Source: Fragilaria crotonensis (Eukaryota; Bacillariophyta; Fragilariophyceae; Fragilariales; Fragilariaceae). From it: a DNA stretch of 22,151 bases. The notes under the pieces were generated by a model. That model worked only from the letters and a program-made list of their open reading frames with translations, searched no databases and had not been told where the DNA came from. The stretch spans positions 1 to 22,151 of the forward strand of contig JAKSYS010000819.1 of assembly GCA_022925895.1 (NCBI GenBank), read 5' to 3'. The position numbers and the translations under genes were made by a program. This document shows, in pieces, positions 1 through 8,400 of the stretch (position 1 is the stretch's first letter; each line of letters begins with the position of its first letter).

Positions 1-710
1 TGCGTAGTGCAGTATAGCATGGCACACACTACATCCTACACATGCTACGCAGCACAGATCATGTCTACACGGCGAGTCGTAGCCCTACGTAATCAACAGA
101 ATTTGTGGTCTTGAACAGTTTCCACTCTTGTCTCATAGTTCGATCAGAAGCGGCGCAACGGCACCACGGTTTCGGACGAACCAAGCAAAGCACACGACAG
201 GTTGGTCACCGCGATCGCGACGGTCACCAACGAGGGAAGGCGCTTTGCACGAGACAAGTAGTCTAGTTTTAACGCACCCACCCACCCACTCCGAGCTACT
301 CCTAACTGGAAAAACTCGCACACTACCGAGGGGGGAGCACGGATACCTAGTAAGGACCCTTAGCACCACCATCCATTCCCACAGTAACTCACCTCCCAGC
401 CATGCTACGGAACTAGCGACAACTGAGGCGGGGCGATTCAGAGTCCCGCCTGCTCCCGTACTTGAGTGTACTAGTTCTACTCCGAGTAATACAAGGCTAA
501 TTATTTAGATATGTAAGATATCATCGTCATGCTGACACTCCATTTTGTCAACCTACTTGTACAGTACTACATTAGTAAATGGAACTAGTAATCCAGTACA
601 GGAGGTTCCGGAATTTTACTTCACCTGCATATAAATTCATATAGAATCTTCTGACACATGAGTTAGTTCCGGAACCCCCTACGCGGAGCCCTCTGGCTAT
701 GAAGTGCAAT
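1..710. other. Gene-free left flank of the retrotransposon
   Basis: No coding region I can support. The open frames here (longest 126 codons) are low in complexity, resemble no family I know and overlap each other on both strands. A few GTAC tetramers occur, and a GTTCCGGAA motif appears at about 604 and 665. The stretch ends at the retrotransposon insertion point, so the DNA that once continued it begins again at about 7094. Confidence 0.6.
707..710. repeat. Left target-site duplication CAAT
   Basis: CAAT directly before the left LTR is repeated directly after the right LTR (7094-7097). Copia integrases usually make 5-bp duplications. A fifth matching base is not present here, so either the duplication is 4 bp or one flanking base has changed. 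Confidence 0.7.
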
Positions 711-914
711 TGTATAACTCTAGCAGCGCGATGAAACGCTGCAATGAACTTACTCAAAGAAAAGGGAAAGGTAACAGATAAAACAGATAATCCTAAGATA
801 AGTGCGATGATAATACATCGTACACACACAATCGATCTATCGCTAACGCCACACTGTAACGGCTAGTAAGTACCGTCATACCAGTCAGTACGACAGTACC
901 ACTCCACTTATTCA
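711..914 (-). repeat. 3' LTR of the copia element
   Basis: A 204-bp direct repeat of 6890-7093 with no mismatch seen. On the element's sense strand it begins TGAATAAGTGG and ends GAGTTATACA. It contains a 6-bp stem (723-728 with 737-742, GCAGCG/CGCTGC) that could mark the R region or a 3'-end signal; that role is inference. The first 40 or so residues of two spurious minus-strand open frames (572-829 and 6811-7008) are identical because they start in the two LTRs. Confidence 0.95.
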
Positions 915-922
915 GTCCCCTC
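915..922 (-). other. Polypurine tract (plus-strand primer)
   Basis: On the element's sense strand, GAGGGGAC lies directly against the 3' LTR, where LTR retrotransposons prime second-strand synthesis. The position and the purine run both fit. Confidence 0.75.
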
Positions 923-1054
923 GAACAATATCACGTCGCAGGGTAATTGTTCGCCCGCCATAAATCGACCTGGTATAGTGAAGCCACATGTCATTGCATG
1001 TCCAGGAGGTAACCGGCGCCGAATGGCGACCGATGAACCTAGGCTGTTCGTCGC

Positions 1055-4000
1055 TCAATACATAAACTTGTCGCACAATAACTCTTTCGTCACCTGAGGG
1101 AGCGGCTTGGTTAACACATCCGCCAAATTGGTCTTGCCATCTTCCTTGGTCACTCGAATGGTTCCCGCCGCCACCGCCTCTCGCGTTCTATGATAAGCAA
1201 TCGCATTGTGCTTTTTCTTCAAAGTAGATTCCGGATAAATCGCGTTCTTCGTTACTGCTTCGTTATCACAGAAAACATTCGTTGCGCCTTCTATTGGCAC
1301 TCCGAACATGCGCAACTTGTATCGCAAAGCCTCAATCAATTCCACCGAAATACGCATCGCCACAAACTCGCTTCCAAACGTTGATGTCTCGACAGTGTTC
1401 TGCCTTTTACTAAACCATAAAATAGGGGCCCTGTTTACAAATAAGAGAATTCCAGATTGCGAACGCCGCGTCACTCTGTTGCCAGCGTGATCAGCGTCAA
1501 CGAAACAGTGAGTAGATACAGCATTACCTCTGGGTTCAGGTGCGTCCCCTGGAATCGGCTCCTGTGCTCCTCGATAGAAATCATGCCAATCGCATTGCAC
1601 AAATCTCGATTCGTCGATGATAGGATGTTGTGAGTCAAACGCAAGTGTCCTCTTCGGTTTGGCCTTGAGGTACGCAAAGCAATGGTATACTTGTTGTAAA
1701 TGCCCTTCTCTCGGCGCTGCAAGGTGAGTAGAAAGCATCGAAATCTCCATAGCAATGTCAATCCTACCAAGCTCTACCGCCCATCTCAATACGCCAATCT
1801 GTTCCTGATAGTATCGCATACCCTTCAGATTCAACTCCGGTGTCGTATCTAATTCCGGCCTGTAGTTAGACTGTATTGGTGTCGTGCATCGTGATGGTAA
1901 TCGCTGTCCGGACGCATCGAGTGCGGCCTCCACATTCGCCACTGCTGCTTTGACATAATCATGTGACGACATTGTCCAACAGGTTTGTCCTCCAATCACC
2001 ATTTGTGCTAGTTGCGCTCCAAGATAATTTTCTGGCTTTTCGATCTTGTCGTCTTTCAACTTGAACGTTTCTTGGATTCCGGCCATGGTTGATTTCGGAT
2101 CATGAGAGATACAAAGGATATCATCAACATACACAAGTACCATTTCGTAATACTTGAACCCATCCGGCTTCATTGCCGGGCGAATCCAAACGTCAGGATC
2201 CGCACGCGAAGGTGTATAGCTTAAATCGTATAGTGTCTCGGCCAGGTGCGCTCGGAATGCCGCGCCACTGGTTTTGAGCCCGTAGAGAGCCTTACGCACG
2301 ATCATTACTTTACCTTCCTCAGATCCAAATTCCGGTCCGGCAATGATGTATATCTTTTCCCGGCAATCGGCAGTCAAATATGCATTCTGGATATCGCACG
2401 CTAAAATTTCGAGTTGATTCAATGAAGCAATGGTCAAGGCAATTCTTACCGAGTCACGTGACACCACGGACGAATACGTCAAGGTCGCTGGCGCTTCGGT
2501 TTCGTTACCATTCGCAACAAGTCTCGCTTTCTTTCTAAAGTTCTCGCCCATTTTGATGTCGAATATCATATGACACTTAATCTTTTGAAATCCTGGCGGT
2601 AACTCACCTGGGCTCTTCTCCCACTTTTCAAACGCTGGCCTCACATTCTTCATTTCTTTGCATATCGCTTCCCACCACAAGTGGTCACCGTTCTCTTTGT
2701 CGAATTGCAACGCTTCTTGAACTGTCTTAGGGATCTTGATGCCGAATGTATGTGTCCTTTGCCAGTATTTTGACTTGACTTTTGCAATGATTCGGTCGCG
2801 CTTCTTTAATACATCCTGCACCCACCACGCAAACGCTGGCTCATCGTCGATACGATTGGCCACAGCATATTCGGCGACGAGCACCGGGTATGATAATCTG
2901 GCGTCCTTTAATGCAATCCAGTTGGAGCTCCCGTCCTTCCATTGACAGAGCAAACTCCAACCTTGTGTTGTTTCTTTCCTTCGCCTTACGCCGTTCTTCA
3001 TGATAACAAATGCATCCTCTTTGTCTATCGCTGTCTCGTTTCGCTTGTAATCAATAATGTCATCGAGTAGTAAGTGCTTGTTTCCCTCTTCGTCAATCTG
3101 TGAATATAAACTTTGTGCAATCAGGTTAGCGGTCAATGATTGTTCACGCCGTCTGGAAATTCGACCGCGTATGCGCGTGTCGAGCAAAGGGTTGTCTGCA
3201 GCCATACCAATTGGTCGGCCTTCCGCGTCCCTTAGTCGCTTTGTAACTTTACCGTATTGTACTCTTCCTTCCTCATCCGCTACCGCTATCTCCTTATTCA
3301 AGTACTGATCGCCAATCGTGTCTGGTGTAAAATCAGCGTCTGCCTCCGGGACATCGGGGTCATTCACAATCTGCCCATGTTCATCCCCGAATTGATCGTC
3401 ACCGTCATCTGTATATCCATCCCAATCTTGAAGTTGCATCTCATTTTCGTCCCCTTGTATGATATGATTGTCCTCCTTGAGCATTTCGTTAATTCGGTCG
3501 GTGTATTCTTTGCTCCTTTCTTTCACTTCTGTTGTCGCTAATTCCAGATTCGTGACTCTCTGAACTGTTGTTCTTGAGATCACTCGACCATTCGCTGTTA
3601 AAACCCAATAGGACATAAGATTACCGATTCGATGGGACACTCCAAGCCATCTCCCGAACATATTGTCGCCGACTCCGGCGTTGTCCTTGTACCACACCCA
3701 ATCGTAGAAGGTGAAGTCGAGATACTCTGAGATGTCGGGCGTCTCGCCCGTTACTTCTTCCATCGGTGTTCGGCCGTCAAGAGAAAATGAGGAGTTTGCA
3801 GTTAAAGACATTACCTCGCACACCCATACTATACCATAGTCCCAGAGTCGTCTCGGGACTTTCTGTTTCACCATCAGTCTAAACCATCGCCTCTTTACCT
3901 CTCTTATTACTGATTCCGCTCGATTCTGCTGAGGCCTTCCAGGTTCGCTGACGTGATGTTCAATTTCATACTTCCTGATGTTTCTCATGAAGTCAGTGTT

Positions 4001-5128
4001 AGCACCTACTTGCTCGCTTGCACCATCAGATGTTAACCTTTCGGGCACTCCGAAGTCTCTGATGAACTGACGTAACGCTTTTCCTGCCTTCGCCTTGCTT
4101 TCCATGGGGTACGCTTTGACAAATTGATGTTCGTTCGCAAATATTTGAGCACAAGTGTTGTTAGACACAGACTTACAACGTCCAAACAATGTGTCCGTAT
4201 AAAATTTAGGACCTCTCAGTTTCTTTTGATGATACATTCGGTCAGTTCTGTAACGCCGACTCAATGGTAATATCGCTGATCTTGCACCTCGCTGTGTTGT
4301 TACTTTGATCGTTTGTTTCGCCTGATTCAATCCAATTGCCCATCGCTCGCTTAATTGTTCACTAGATATCATTGGATGCCGCTCGTTAGACCGAAATGTT
4401 TTCCTCGATTCCACGTCTATCGCCTTGATGTTACGTTTCTGTGGCAATAATTCCGCCATTCGGTTGGCACTGAAAACCGAGGAAATTTGTTTCAATCCTG
4501 GCACCATATCGTCACCGATGTCACGGATGTTCATTTCCGCCTCCGCAGTTCGTATCGCTGAAAGACGAACGGAATGCGGATCCCATTCGGTGTCGAGTGT
4601 TAGATGAATATGAGGATACTTATCCATTTCTTGTTGTGAAGGTACCGTGGTTTCAAAGTATATATTTGTGCCATGAGTGAGTAGTGGTATTGTTAAACCA
4701 TCGATGTTGATCGACAGCGGCGCAGAGTCAAAGGGGTTGTCTTGAACATGAGTGCCAGCGTAGCGCAACTGATTGGGGTTGATAAGAGAGTTTGTGAGAG
4801 TGTCCCCAAACCATAGCGCTTCATTGATAACAATGATGAATACTTCGCCGGTTTCTTGGTCTGTGTATGCGGTGGCCGCCGTCACAATTGGGATGTTACG
4901 CTGTGGTTCATAAGCTTGCGCATTGTAAGGTGCAACGTCACACACACGTCCTGTATAGTGTAAGATAATGAAGTTTGAACCGAGTGCACACGTGTCTGCA
5001 TGTGTATCGAGTTCGTTTCGCGCTGTGTTAGTAGTGATGTCAGATATAGATGCAAGGGATTTAATGCTTGAATTTTGGAGTCTGCGTGCGGATGTGCGGT
5101 ATGCTGCTACGCAGCTACACGCTGACAT
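1055..5128 (-). CDS. pol: Pol polyprotein (protease, integrase, reverse transcriptase, RNase H)
   Basis: An intact 1,357-residue polyprotein. The protease region (about 35-165) carries the diatom-type motif LDTHADTCALG (D41, D45) instead of plain DT/SG. The integrase core has D312 (FYTD), D368 (TSDG) and E405 (QNRAE); the usual HHCC zinc finger before it is not recognisable. Residues 715-755 (around LLCQWKDGSSNW) look chromodomain-like. The reverse transcriptase spans about 795-1060 with D912 and YVDD at 1000-1003. RNase H spans about 1205-1345 with D1211, E1254 and D1288, ending in the copia signature NLADVLTKPL. The ATG at 5128 is only four codons past the gag TGA and in the same frame, so either reinitiation or readthrough could supply Pol. 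There is no internal stop or frameshift, which fits a young copy. Confidence 0.95.
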   Translation of the reverse strand: MSACSCVAAYRTSARRLQNSSIKSLASISDITTNTARNELDTHADTCALGSNFIILHYTGRVCDVAPYNAQAYEPQRNIPIVTAATAYTDQETGEVFIIVINEALWFGDTLTNSLINPNQLRYAGTHVQDNPFDSAPLSINIDGLTIPLLTHGTNIYFETTVPSQQEMDKYPHIHLTLDTEWDPHSVRLSAIRTAEAEMNIRDIGDDMVPGLKQISSVFSANRMAELLPQKRNIKAIDVESRKTFRSNERHPMISSEQLSERWAIGLNQAKQTIKVTTQRGARSAILPLSRRYRTDRMYHQKKLRGPKFYTDTLFGRCKSVSNNTCAQIFANEHQFVKAYPMESKAKAGKALRQFIRDFGVPERLTSDGASEQVGANTDFMRNIRKYEIEHHVSEPGRPQQNRAESVIREVKRRWFRLMVKQKVPRRLWDYGIVWVCEVMSLTANSSFSLDGRTPMEEVTGETPDISEYLDFTFYDWVWYKDNAGVGDNMFGRWLGVSHRIGNLMSYWVLTANGRVISRTTVQRVTNLELATTEVKERSKEYTDRINEMLKEDNHIIQGDENEMQLQDWDGYTDDGDDQFGDEHGQIVNDPDVPEADADFTPDTIGDQYLNKEIAVADEEGRVQYGKVTKRLRDAEGRPIGMAADNPLLDTRIRGRISRRREQSLTANLIAQSLYSQIDEEGNKHLLLDDIIDYKRNETAIDKEDAFVIMKNGVRRRKETTQGWSLLCQWKDGSSNWIALKDARLSYPVLVAEYAVANRIDDEPAFAWWVQDVLKKRDRIIAKVKSKYWQRTHTFGIKIPKTVQEALQFDKENGDHLWWEAICKEMKNVRPAFEKWEKSPGELPPGFQKIKCHMIFDIKMGENFRKKARLVANGNETEAPATLTYSSVVSRDSVRIALTIASLNQLEILACDIQNAYLTADCREKIYIIAGPEFGSEEGKVMIVRKALYGLKTSGAAFRAHLAETLYDLSYTPSRADPDVWIRPAMKPDGFKYYEMVLVYVDDILCISHDPKSTMAGIQETFKLKDDKIEKPENYLGAQLAQMVIGGQTCWTMSSHDYVKAAVANVEAALDASGQRLPSRCTTPIQSNYRPELDTTPELNLKGMRYYQEQIGVLRWAVELGRIDIAMEISMLSTHLAAPREGHLQQVYHCFAYLKAKPKRTLAFDSQHPIIDESRFVQCDWHDFYRGAQEPIPGDAPEPRGNAVSTHCFVDADHAGNRVTRRSQSGILLFVNRAPILWFSKRQNTVETSTFGSEFVAMRISVELIEALRYKLRMFGVPIEGATNVFCDNEAVTKNAIYPESTLKKKHNAIAYHRTREAVAAGTIRVTKEDGKTNLADVLTKPLPQVTKELLCDKFMY

Positions 5129-5137
5129 CGCTGCGAG

Positions 5138-5494
5138 TCACTCTGAGTTCTTCTGTCGCTTCGCTCCTTCTCGTCCACCAAAAGCATTGCCTGCTTGATT
5201 AGATTTCTGAGGTGTTTCCACCTTTTCCGTAGCGTCGTCCGATTCGCTTACTTTTTGTAACGAACTGATTAACGCAGTGGTCAATTGCTTGGTTGTTAAT
5301 TCGGATATGTTGCGTTTGGATCCACCTTGTTCACCCTTTTTGTCGCGCTCCTTGCGAATCTTGTCACGTTCTTCGTACGACAATTTCTCCCACTCCGCCG
5401 CAGAGTAATATCCGGTACTAGCTTTATTGTTGCTGCCGCCACGGCCACTGCGCCCGCCACGCCCGCGCCCGCCTGTCCGACCACCGCGACCACC
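5138..5494 (-). pseudogene. Gag C-terminal tail beyond an in-frame TGA
   Basis: A further 118 sense codons in exactly the gag frame, ending at TGA 5140-5138. The first part continues the Arg-Gly-Gly repeats without interruption (GGRGGRTGGRGRGG). It is followed by YSAAEWEKLSYEERDKIRKE, a charged helical segment typical of the end of diatom copia gag proteins, and then a Ser/Thr/Lys-rich end. Continuity of the RGG tract on both sides shows that this is part of gag and not a separate gene. It is made only if the TGA at 5497-5495 is read through or if an unmutated copy of the element exists. Confidence 0.75.
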
Positions 5495-6586
5495 TCAACC
5501 GCGGCCACCGGTACTGTTACCGCGACCGTCGCCAGTGCCCACAGCGCTGATCTTACGCGCTAGTTGATAATCAGAGGTTTGGGAAATCTCTGCGTTAAGG
5601 TGATTAGCTGCCACCGTAAACGTAACGCCAACGGTGTTAAGCTGATAGCGTAGTTGAGCGACAGCCGCGCCCAACGTGGTTGCCTGCACTTTCGACAAAA
5701 GTTCATCCACTTTGGCCCTTTCAGTCAAGGGTTCGTTCTCATCTTCGAAGATGGTAAACATCTTTTGTAGCGAGTCCAAAAACTTGTTAAAAGGTAACGC
5801 TCGCTCTGTTTTATAGTGCAGTGAAGCCTGCAGGCGCTTCGCATCCGCGATACGCCGAGTGGAATTGCCTTCACCGGCATAATGCCTGCGCAAAGCAATC
5901 ATGTCTCGACGCCCATCCTGGTACCTTGCTATGTTGCGGATCCAATTCTCCGTATTCTCACCCTGTAAAAACCCAACAAGCAGATTATGGACGCGCCTGG
6001 CATCGGCAATGTAATATTGCCCCGTCAATGGTGCCCTGTTGATCATACGATCATTGAAGTTTGCATATATCAATCCCTCAGCGGGAAACTCTTCATCCCG
6101 GACGATGTATGACAGTGGAATGCCACTCACGCCTGGGATCACCGATAGATAATTAATAAACGACTTTTCCCACTCTGGCCACTTACGCTCATCTTTAAAC
6201 TTGCCAGGGTTGGCCGCCTTTGTGTTTGTGTCCACGAGGTCGATGTCTGACTTCCGGATCTGAGCCAAGCTCAGCGCTTCGAATAATGCTGGCTCGTTAA
6301 AGTCCTCATGGGAAGGAACATCGTTTGCTCTGAATCGATCCTGAACCCAATGCATCACCCCAGTCAACTTCTTCGTCCTTCCAAGGCCAAAAACAATACG
6401 TCCTTGAGCCACGGAACGCTTTCCAAACTCATCTGCCATGTCACGGATATCCTTCTCAACTAAGTAACGGAAATCCTCGAACTCAGCGAGTCCTGCTTCC
6501 ATGACTCCGTTAATTTCATCCGCGTTAAAGCCAATCATCTGGAGGACAAACGGAATGCCCTCGATCGCAACAATCGCTTCAGCCAT
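5495..6586 (-). CDS. gag: Gag (capsid) protein of the copia element, main part
   Basis: A 363-residue structural protein that should form the retrotransposon particle. It starts at the ATG at 6586, the first after the 5' LTR on this frame. The N-terminal half is acidic and helical. Residues 130-300 carry the usual copia gag arrangement of conserved Trp and Leu (for example KWPEWEKSFINYL and ALPFNKFLDSLQKMF). No CCHC zinc knuckle is present. Instead the C terminus runs into a Gly/Arg-rich tract (GDGRGNSTGGRG) that could bind RNA. The frame stops at a TGA at 5497-5495 in the middle of that tract and continues open beyond it (see 5138-5494). The TGA is one C-to-T transition away from the Arg codon CGA, so it may be a recent nonsense mutation. 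Confidence 0.9.
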   Translation of the reverse strand: MAEAIVAIEGIPFVLQMIGFNADEINGVMEAGLAEFEDFRYLVEKDIRDMADEFGKRSVAQGRIVFGLGRTKKLTGVMHWVQDRFRANDVPSHEDFNEPALFEALSLAQIRKSDIDLVDTNTKAANPGKFKDERKWPEWEKSFINYLSVIPGVSGIPLSYIVRDEEFPAEGLIYANFNDRMINRAPLTGQYYIADARRVHNLLVGFLQGENTENWIRNIARYQDGRRDMIALRRHYAGEGNSTRRIADAKRLQASLHYKTERALPFNKFLDSLQKMFTIFEDENEPLTERAKVDELLSKVQATTLGAAVAQLRYQLNTVGVTFTVAANHLNAEISQTSDYQLARKISAVGTGDGRGNSTGGRG

Positions 6587-6889
6587 TATACTGAGAAATC
6601 CAATTACATGGATGGGTTAGTTATACACGTGTGGGCTCACGCTTCATCGCTATTGCCATCTCAAGGTGATCAGCCTCTCGAGGCCGCTAGCTCGCTTTGA
6701 ATGCAAGGAGGATACCCTCATGCGTTCACCGAGTGGCGTGTCTCGTGCCCAAGGTTGATCGTCATCAACGTAAACGAGAATGCGAACGCCAACGACTTCA
6801 AATCGTTAAATCAAATGTTACAGCACGCTCTCACTCTCGCTGTTGCCCATACTGTTGCCCATGCTGATACAGCATTGGGTCTGATAAAC
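6587..6889 (-). other. 5' leader with candidate primer-binding site
   Basis: This is the untranslated leader between the 5' LTR and gag. Directly inside the LTR the sense strand reads GTTTATCAGACCCAATGC (6889-6872). Its TATCAGA core resembles the initiator-methionine tRNA primer site of plant copia elements, but only about 8 of 12 positions agree, so the primer tRNA is uncertain. A 12-bp tandem duplication (TGTTGCCCATAC / TGTTGCCCATGC) lies at about 6841-6864. No coding sequence is evident. Confidence 0.5.
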
Positions 6890-7093
6890 TGTATAACTCT
6901 AGCAGCGCGATGAAACGCTGCAATGAACTTACTCAAAGAAAAGGGAAAGGTAACAGATAAAACAGATAATCCTAAGATAAGTGCGATGATAATACATCGT
7001 ACACACACAATCGATCTATCGCTAACGCCACACTGTAACGGCTAGTAAGTACCGTCATACCAGTCAGTACGACAGTACCACTCCACTTATTCA
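6890..7093 (-). repeat. 5' LTR of the copia element
   Basis: A copy of 711-914 offset by 6,179 bp. It should hold the promoter and transcription start of the element. I see no convincing TATA box on the minus strand. The AT-rich stretch around 6953-6995 is the most promoter-like part, but the exact start cannot be read from sequence. Confidence 0.95.
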
Positions 7094-7097
7094 CAAT
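7094..7097. repeat. Right target-site duplication CAAT
   Basis: Partner of 707-710. Removing the element and one copy would join ...GTGCAAT to GCTGTCG... as the empty site. Confidence 0.7.
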
Positions 7098-7177
7098 GCT
7101 GTCGTCCCGCTGTTAAAATGTTGTCCGATCAAACCATTTGTGTTTCAACGCCGTTTCTCTTTCACAAAAAGGAAGAA

Positions 7178-7213
7178 ACGAGCGCAATCATCATCCGTTA
7201 GAATTGCGCTCGT
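7178..7213. repeat. Perfect 11-bp inverted repeat (hairpin) downstream of the CreA-like gene
   Basis: ACGAGCGCAAT (7178-7188) and ATTGCGCTCGT (7203-7213) pair perfectly around a 14-nt loop. It lies about 95 bp beyond the stop codon of the minus-strand gene at 7307, within its probable 3' UTR or just past it, and 80 bp from the retrotransposon. A role in 3'-end formation or RNA stability is possible but unproven. The rest of 7098-7306 shows nothing else. Confidence 0.6.
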
Positions 7214-7306
7214 CCTAAATGAATACTCTCAAGAGCGATAACGCATCTACCAAATTAAGCAACCACCGGGGTAGAGAACCTACCATACTCCGAACGAACC
7301 ACCCTC

Positions 7307-8098
7307 CTAATCCAAATTCACCGCACAAATCGACGATTTGAATCGACTCTTGTTGGAATCTTCATTCTTATCCAATCTCGTATTGAAACTCACATACACA
7401 ACAGTATTCTTCTCCTTATCATAAATACGTTGCACACGCAACGTTTTGAAAAGAAGCGATTTGGATTCTTCAAAGACTTGTTCGCCCTGTGGCGATGTAT
7501 TGATATTGTCGGCAATTGCAATCGGTTGGGTGGTCGTTCGGGCACACCCGACGCTTGCATACGATGGATCATTGAAAAAATCCTTACTCAACCGTTCCGT
7601 CAGAGGACGCTGAAAGTTACTAATGTAGAGTGTCACTCCTCGGACCTGGTAATACAGAGGTGGTATTAGAAAAAGATGTAGAGAAACATGATGTGCCATT
7701 TTCTTTGTGAGTAACATGCAATGCAGGGCAAGGAATATGAATTGCAATGGGCACCTGTTATCCTTGCTGCTAACGGAACAAACTCAACGTACCTTGGGAT
7801 CATCAAAGGATTCGACATTGAGTGTATCCTTAAAGACGAGTCCCGAACCGGCTATTTGCCCAATGAGTCTGGATTCTGATGCCGTGGCCGGAGGCGGTGC
7901 CAGAACAAGCGTTCCAATGGTCAACGCGGTCAAGGTCGCCATGAATGATTTCTGCAGATTTTGACAAACATTATAATTCTTGTTCTCATTGATACCTCGG
8001 CATTGTTTGGTGTTTGCAGCGGGCAAGAATGGGAATGAAAATGACGAGCATGGGTTTAACGCAACGATTAGTAGGAGGAGAGACTTGATGCGCAACAT
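7307..8098 (-). CDS. CreA-family protein, predicted thylakoid-lumen, two exons
   Basis: Exon 1 is 8098-7793 and exon 2 is 7645-7307. The 147-nt intron has a GTACGT donor and a TTACCAG acceptor, and the product is 214 residues. The mature part matches the bacterial and plastid CreA family: GLVFKDTLNVESFDDPK (86-102) runs across the splice into VRGVTLY, followed by the conserved SVGCA and SLLFKTLRVQRIYD segments. The biochemical function of CreA is not established. The start at 8098 was chosen because it opens a clear signal peptide (LRIKSLLLLIVAL); the frame is open further upstream but with no targeting logic. SSFSFP at 18-23 fits the ASAFAP-type cleavage site for diatom plastid import. A second hydrophobic segment (about 52-67) ending in PPPATA resembles a lumenal transfer signal. 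So ER, plastid and then lumen targeting is inferred. Confidence 0.88.
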
Positions 8099-8400
8099 AG
8101 TACTCAGGCTGTGATTCGAGTGTCGGAAAGATTTGTGCATCCGACGTCGAAAATCCCCAAAATACAAAAAACCAATTGGATACTCCGTACATGGGAATAC
8201 GTACTAGTACCTGGTACCCACATACAGAAAAACATATTGAATGAATACGCGGAGCTCAGTGGACTGACATGTGTGTACTTCGTACGTCGGTACATATGCC
8301 TTGTACGGTTGTTCCACGTATCATGTTTTCATGTGCTACCAGTGGCTATCATACTATGACATACCAGGTACCGGTATGTAGTACTCTGAGTACCACATAA
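8099..8400. repeat. GTAC-palindrome cluster upstream of the CreA-like gene
   Basis: I count 12 GTAC tetramers in about 300 bp, against roughly one expected at random. Several sit in longer palindromes such as ACGTACTAGTACCTGGTACC and GGTACCGG. It covers the probable promoter of the minus-strand gene. No protein-coding frame here is convincing. Confidence 0.6.

Larger units (their letters stand above)
711..7093 (-). mobile_element. Full-length Ty1/copia LTR retrotransposon (CoDi-like)
   Basis: A 6,383-bp element transcribed on the minus strand. Two 204-bp terminal repeats, each TG...CA bounded, are identical by eye, which indicates a recent insertion. CAAT flanks both ends as a 4-bp target duplication. 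Inside lie, in transcriptional order, a leader of about 300 nt, gag, pol, and a polypurine tract touching the 3' LTR. Pol has the domain order protease, integrase, reverse transcriptase, RNase H, which defines Ty1/copia. The integrase and RT style matches copia-like elements of diatoms; assignment to a named CoDi lineage needs a phylogeny. All pol catalytic motifs are present, so the element may be mobile, subject to the two in-frame TGA codons in the gag region. It lies about 210 bp beyond the stop codon of the CreA-like gene, in the same orientation. Confidence 0.95.

Noticed and set aside
128-508. 126-codon plus-strand open frame at the left edge
   Set aside because: Low-complexity composition, no recognisable domain, overlapping a minus-strand frame of similar quality. 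Treated as chance.
572-829. Minus-strand frame with a hydrophobic start shared with 6811-7008
   Set aside because: The shared 40 residues are simply the LTR translated in both copies, and the downstream parts differ. Not a gene.
5138-5497. Selenocysteine reading of the gag TGA codons
   Set aside because: No SECIS-like structure was seen, and a retroelement gag has no known need for selenocysteine. Readthrough or mutation is simpler.
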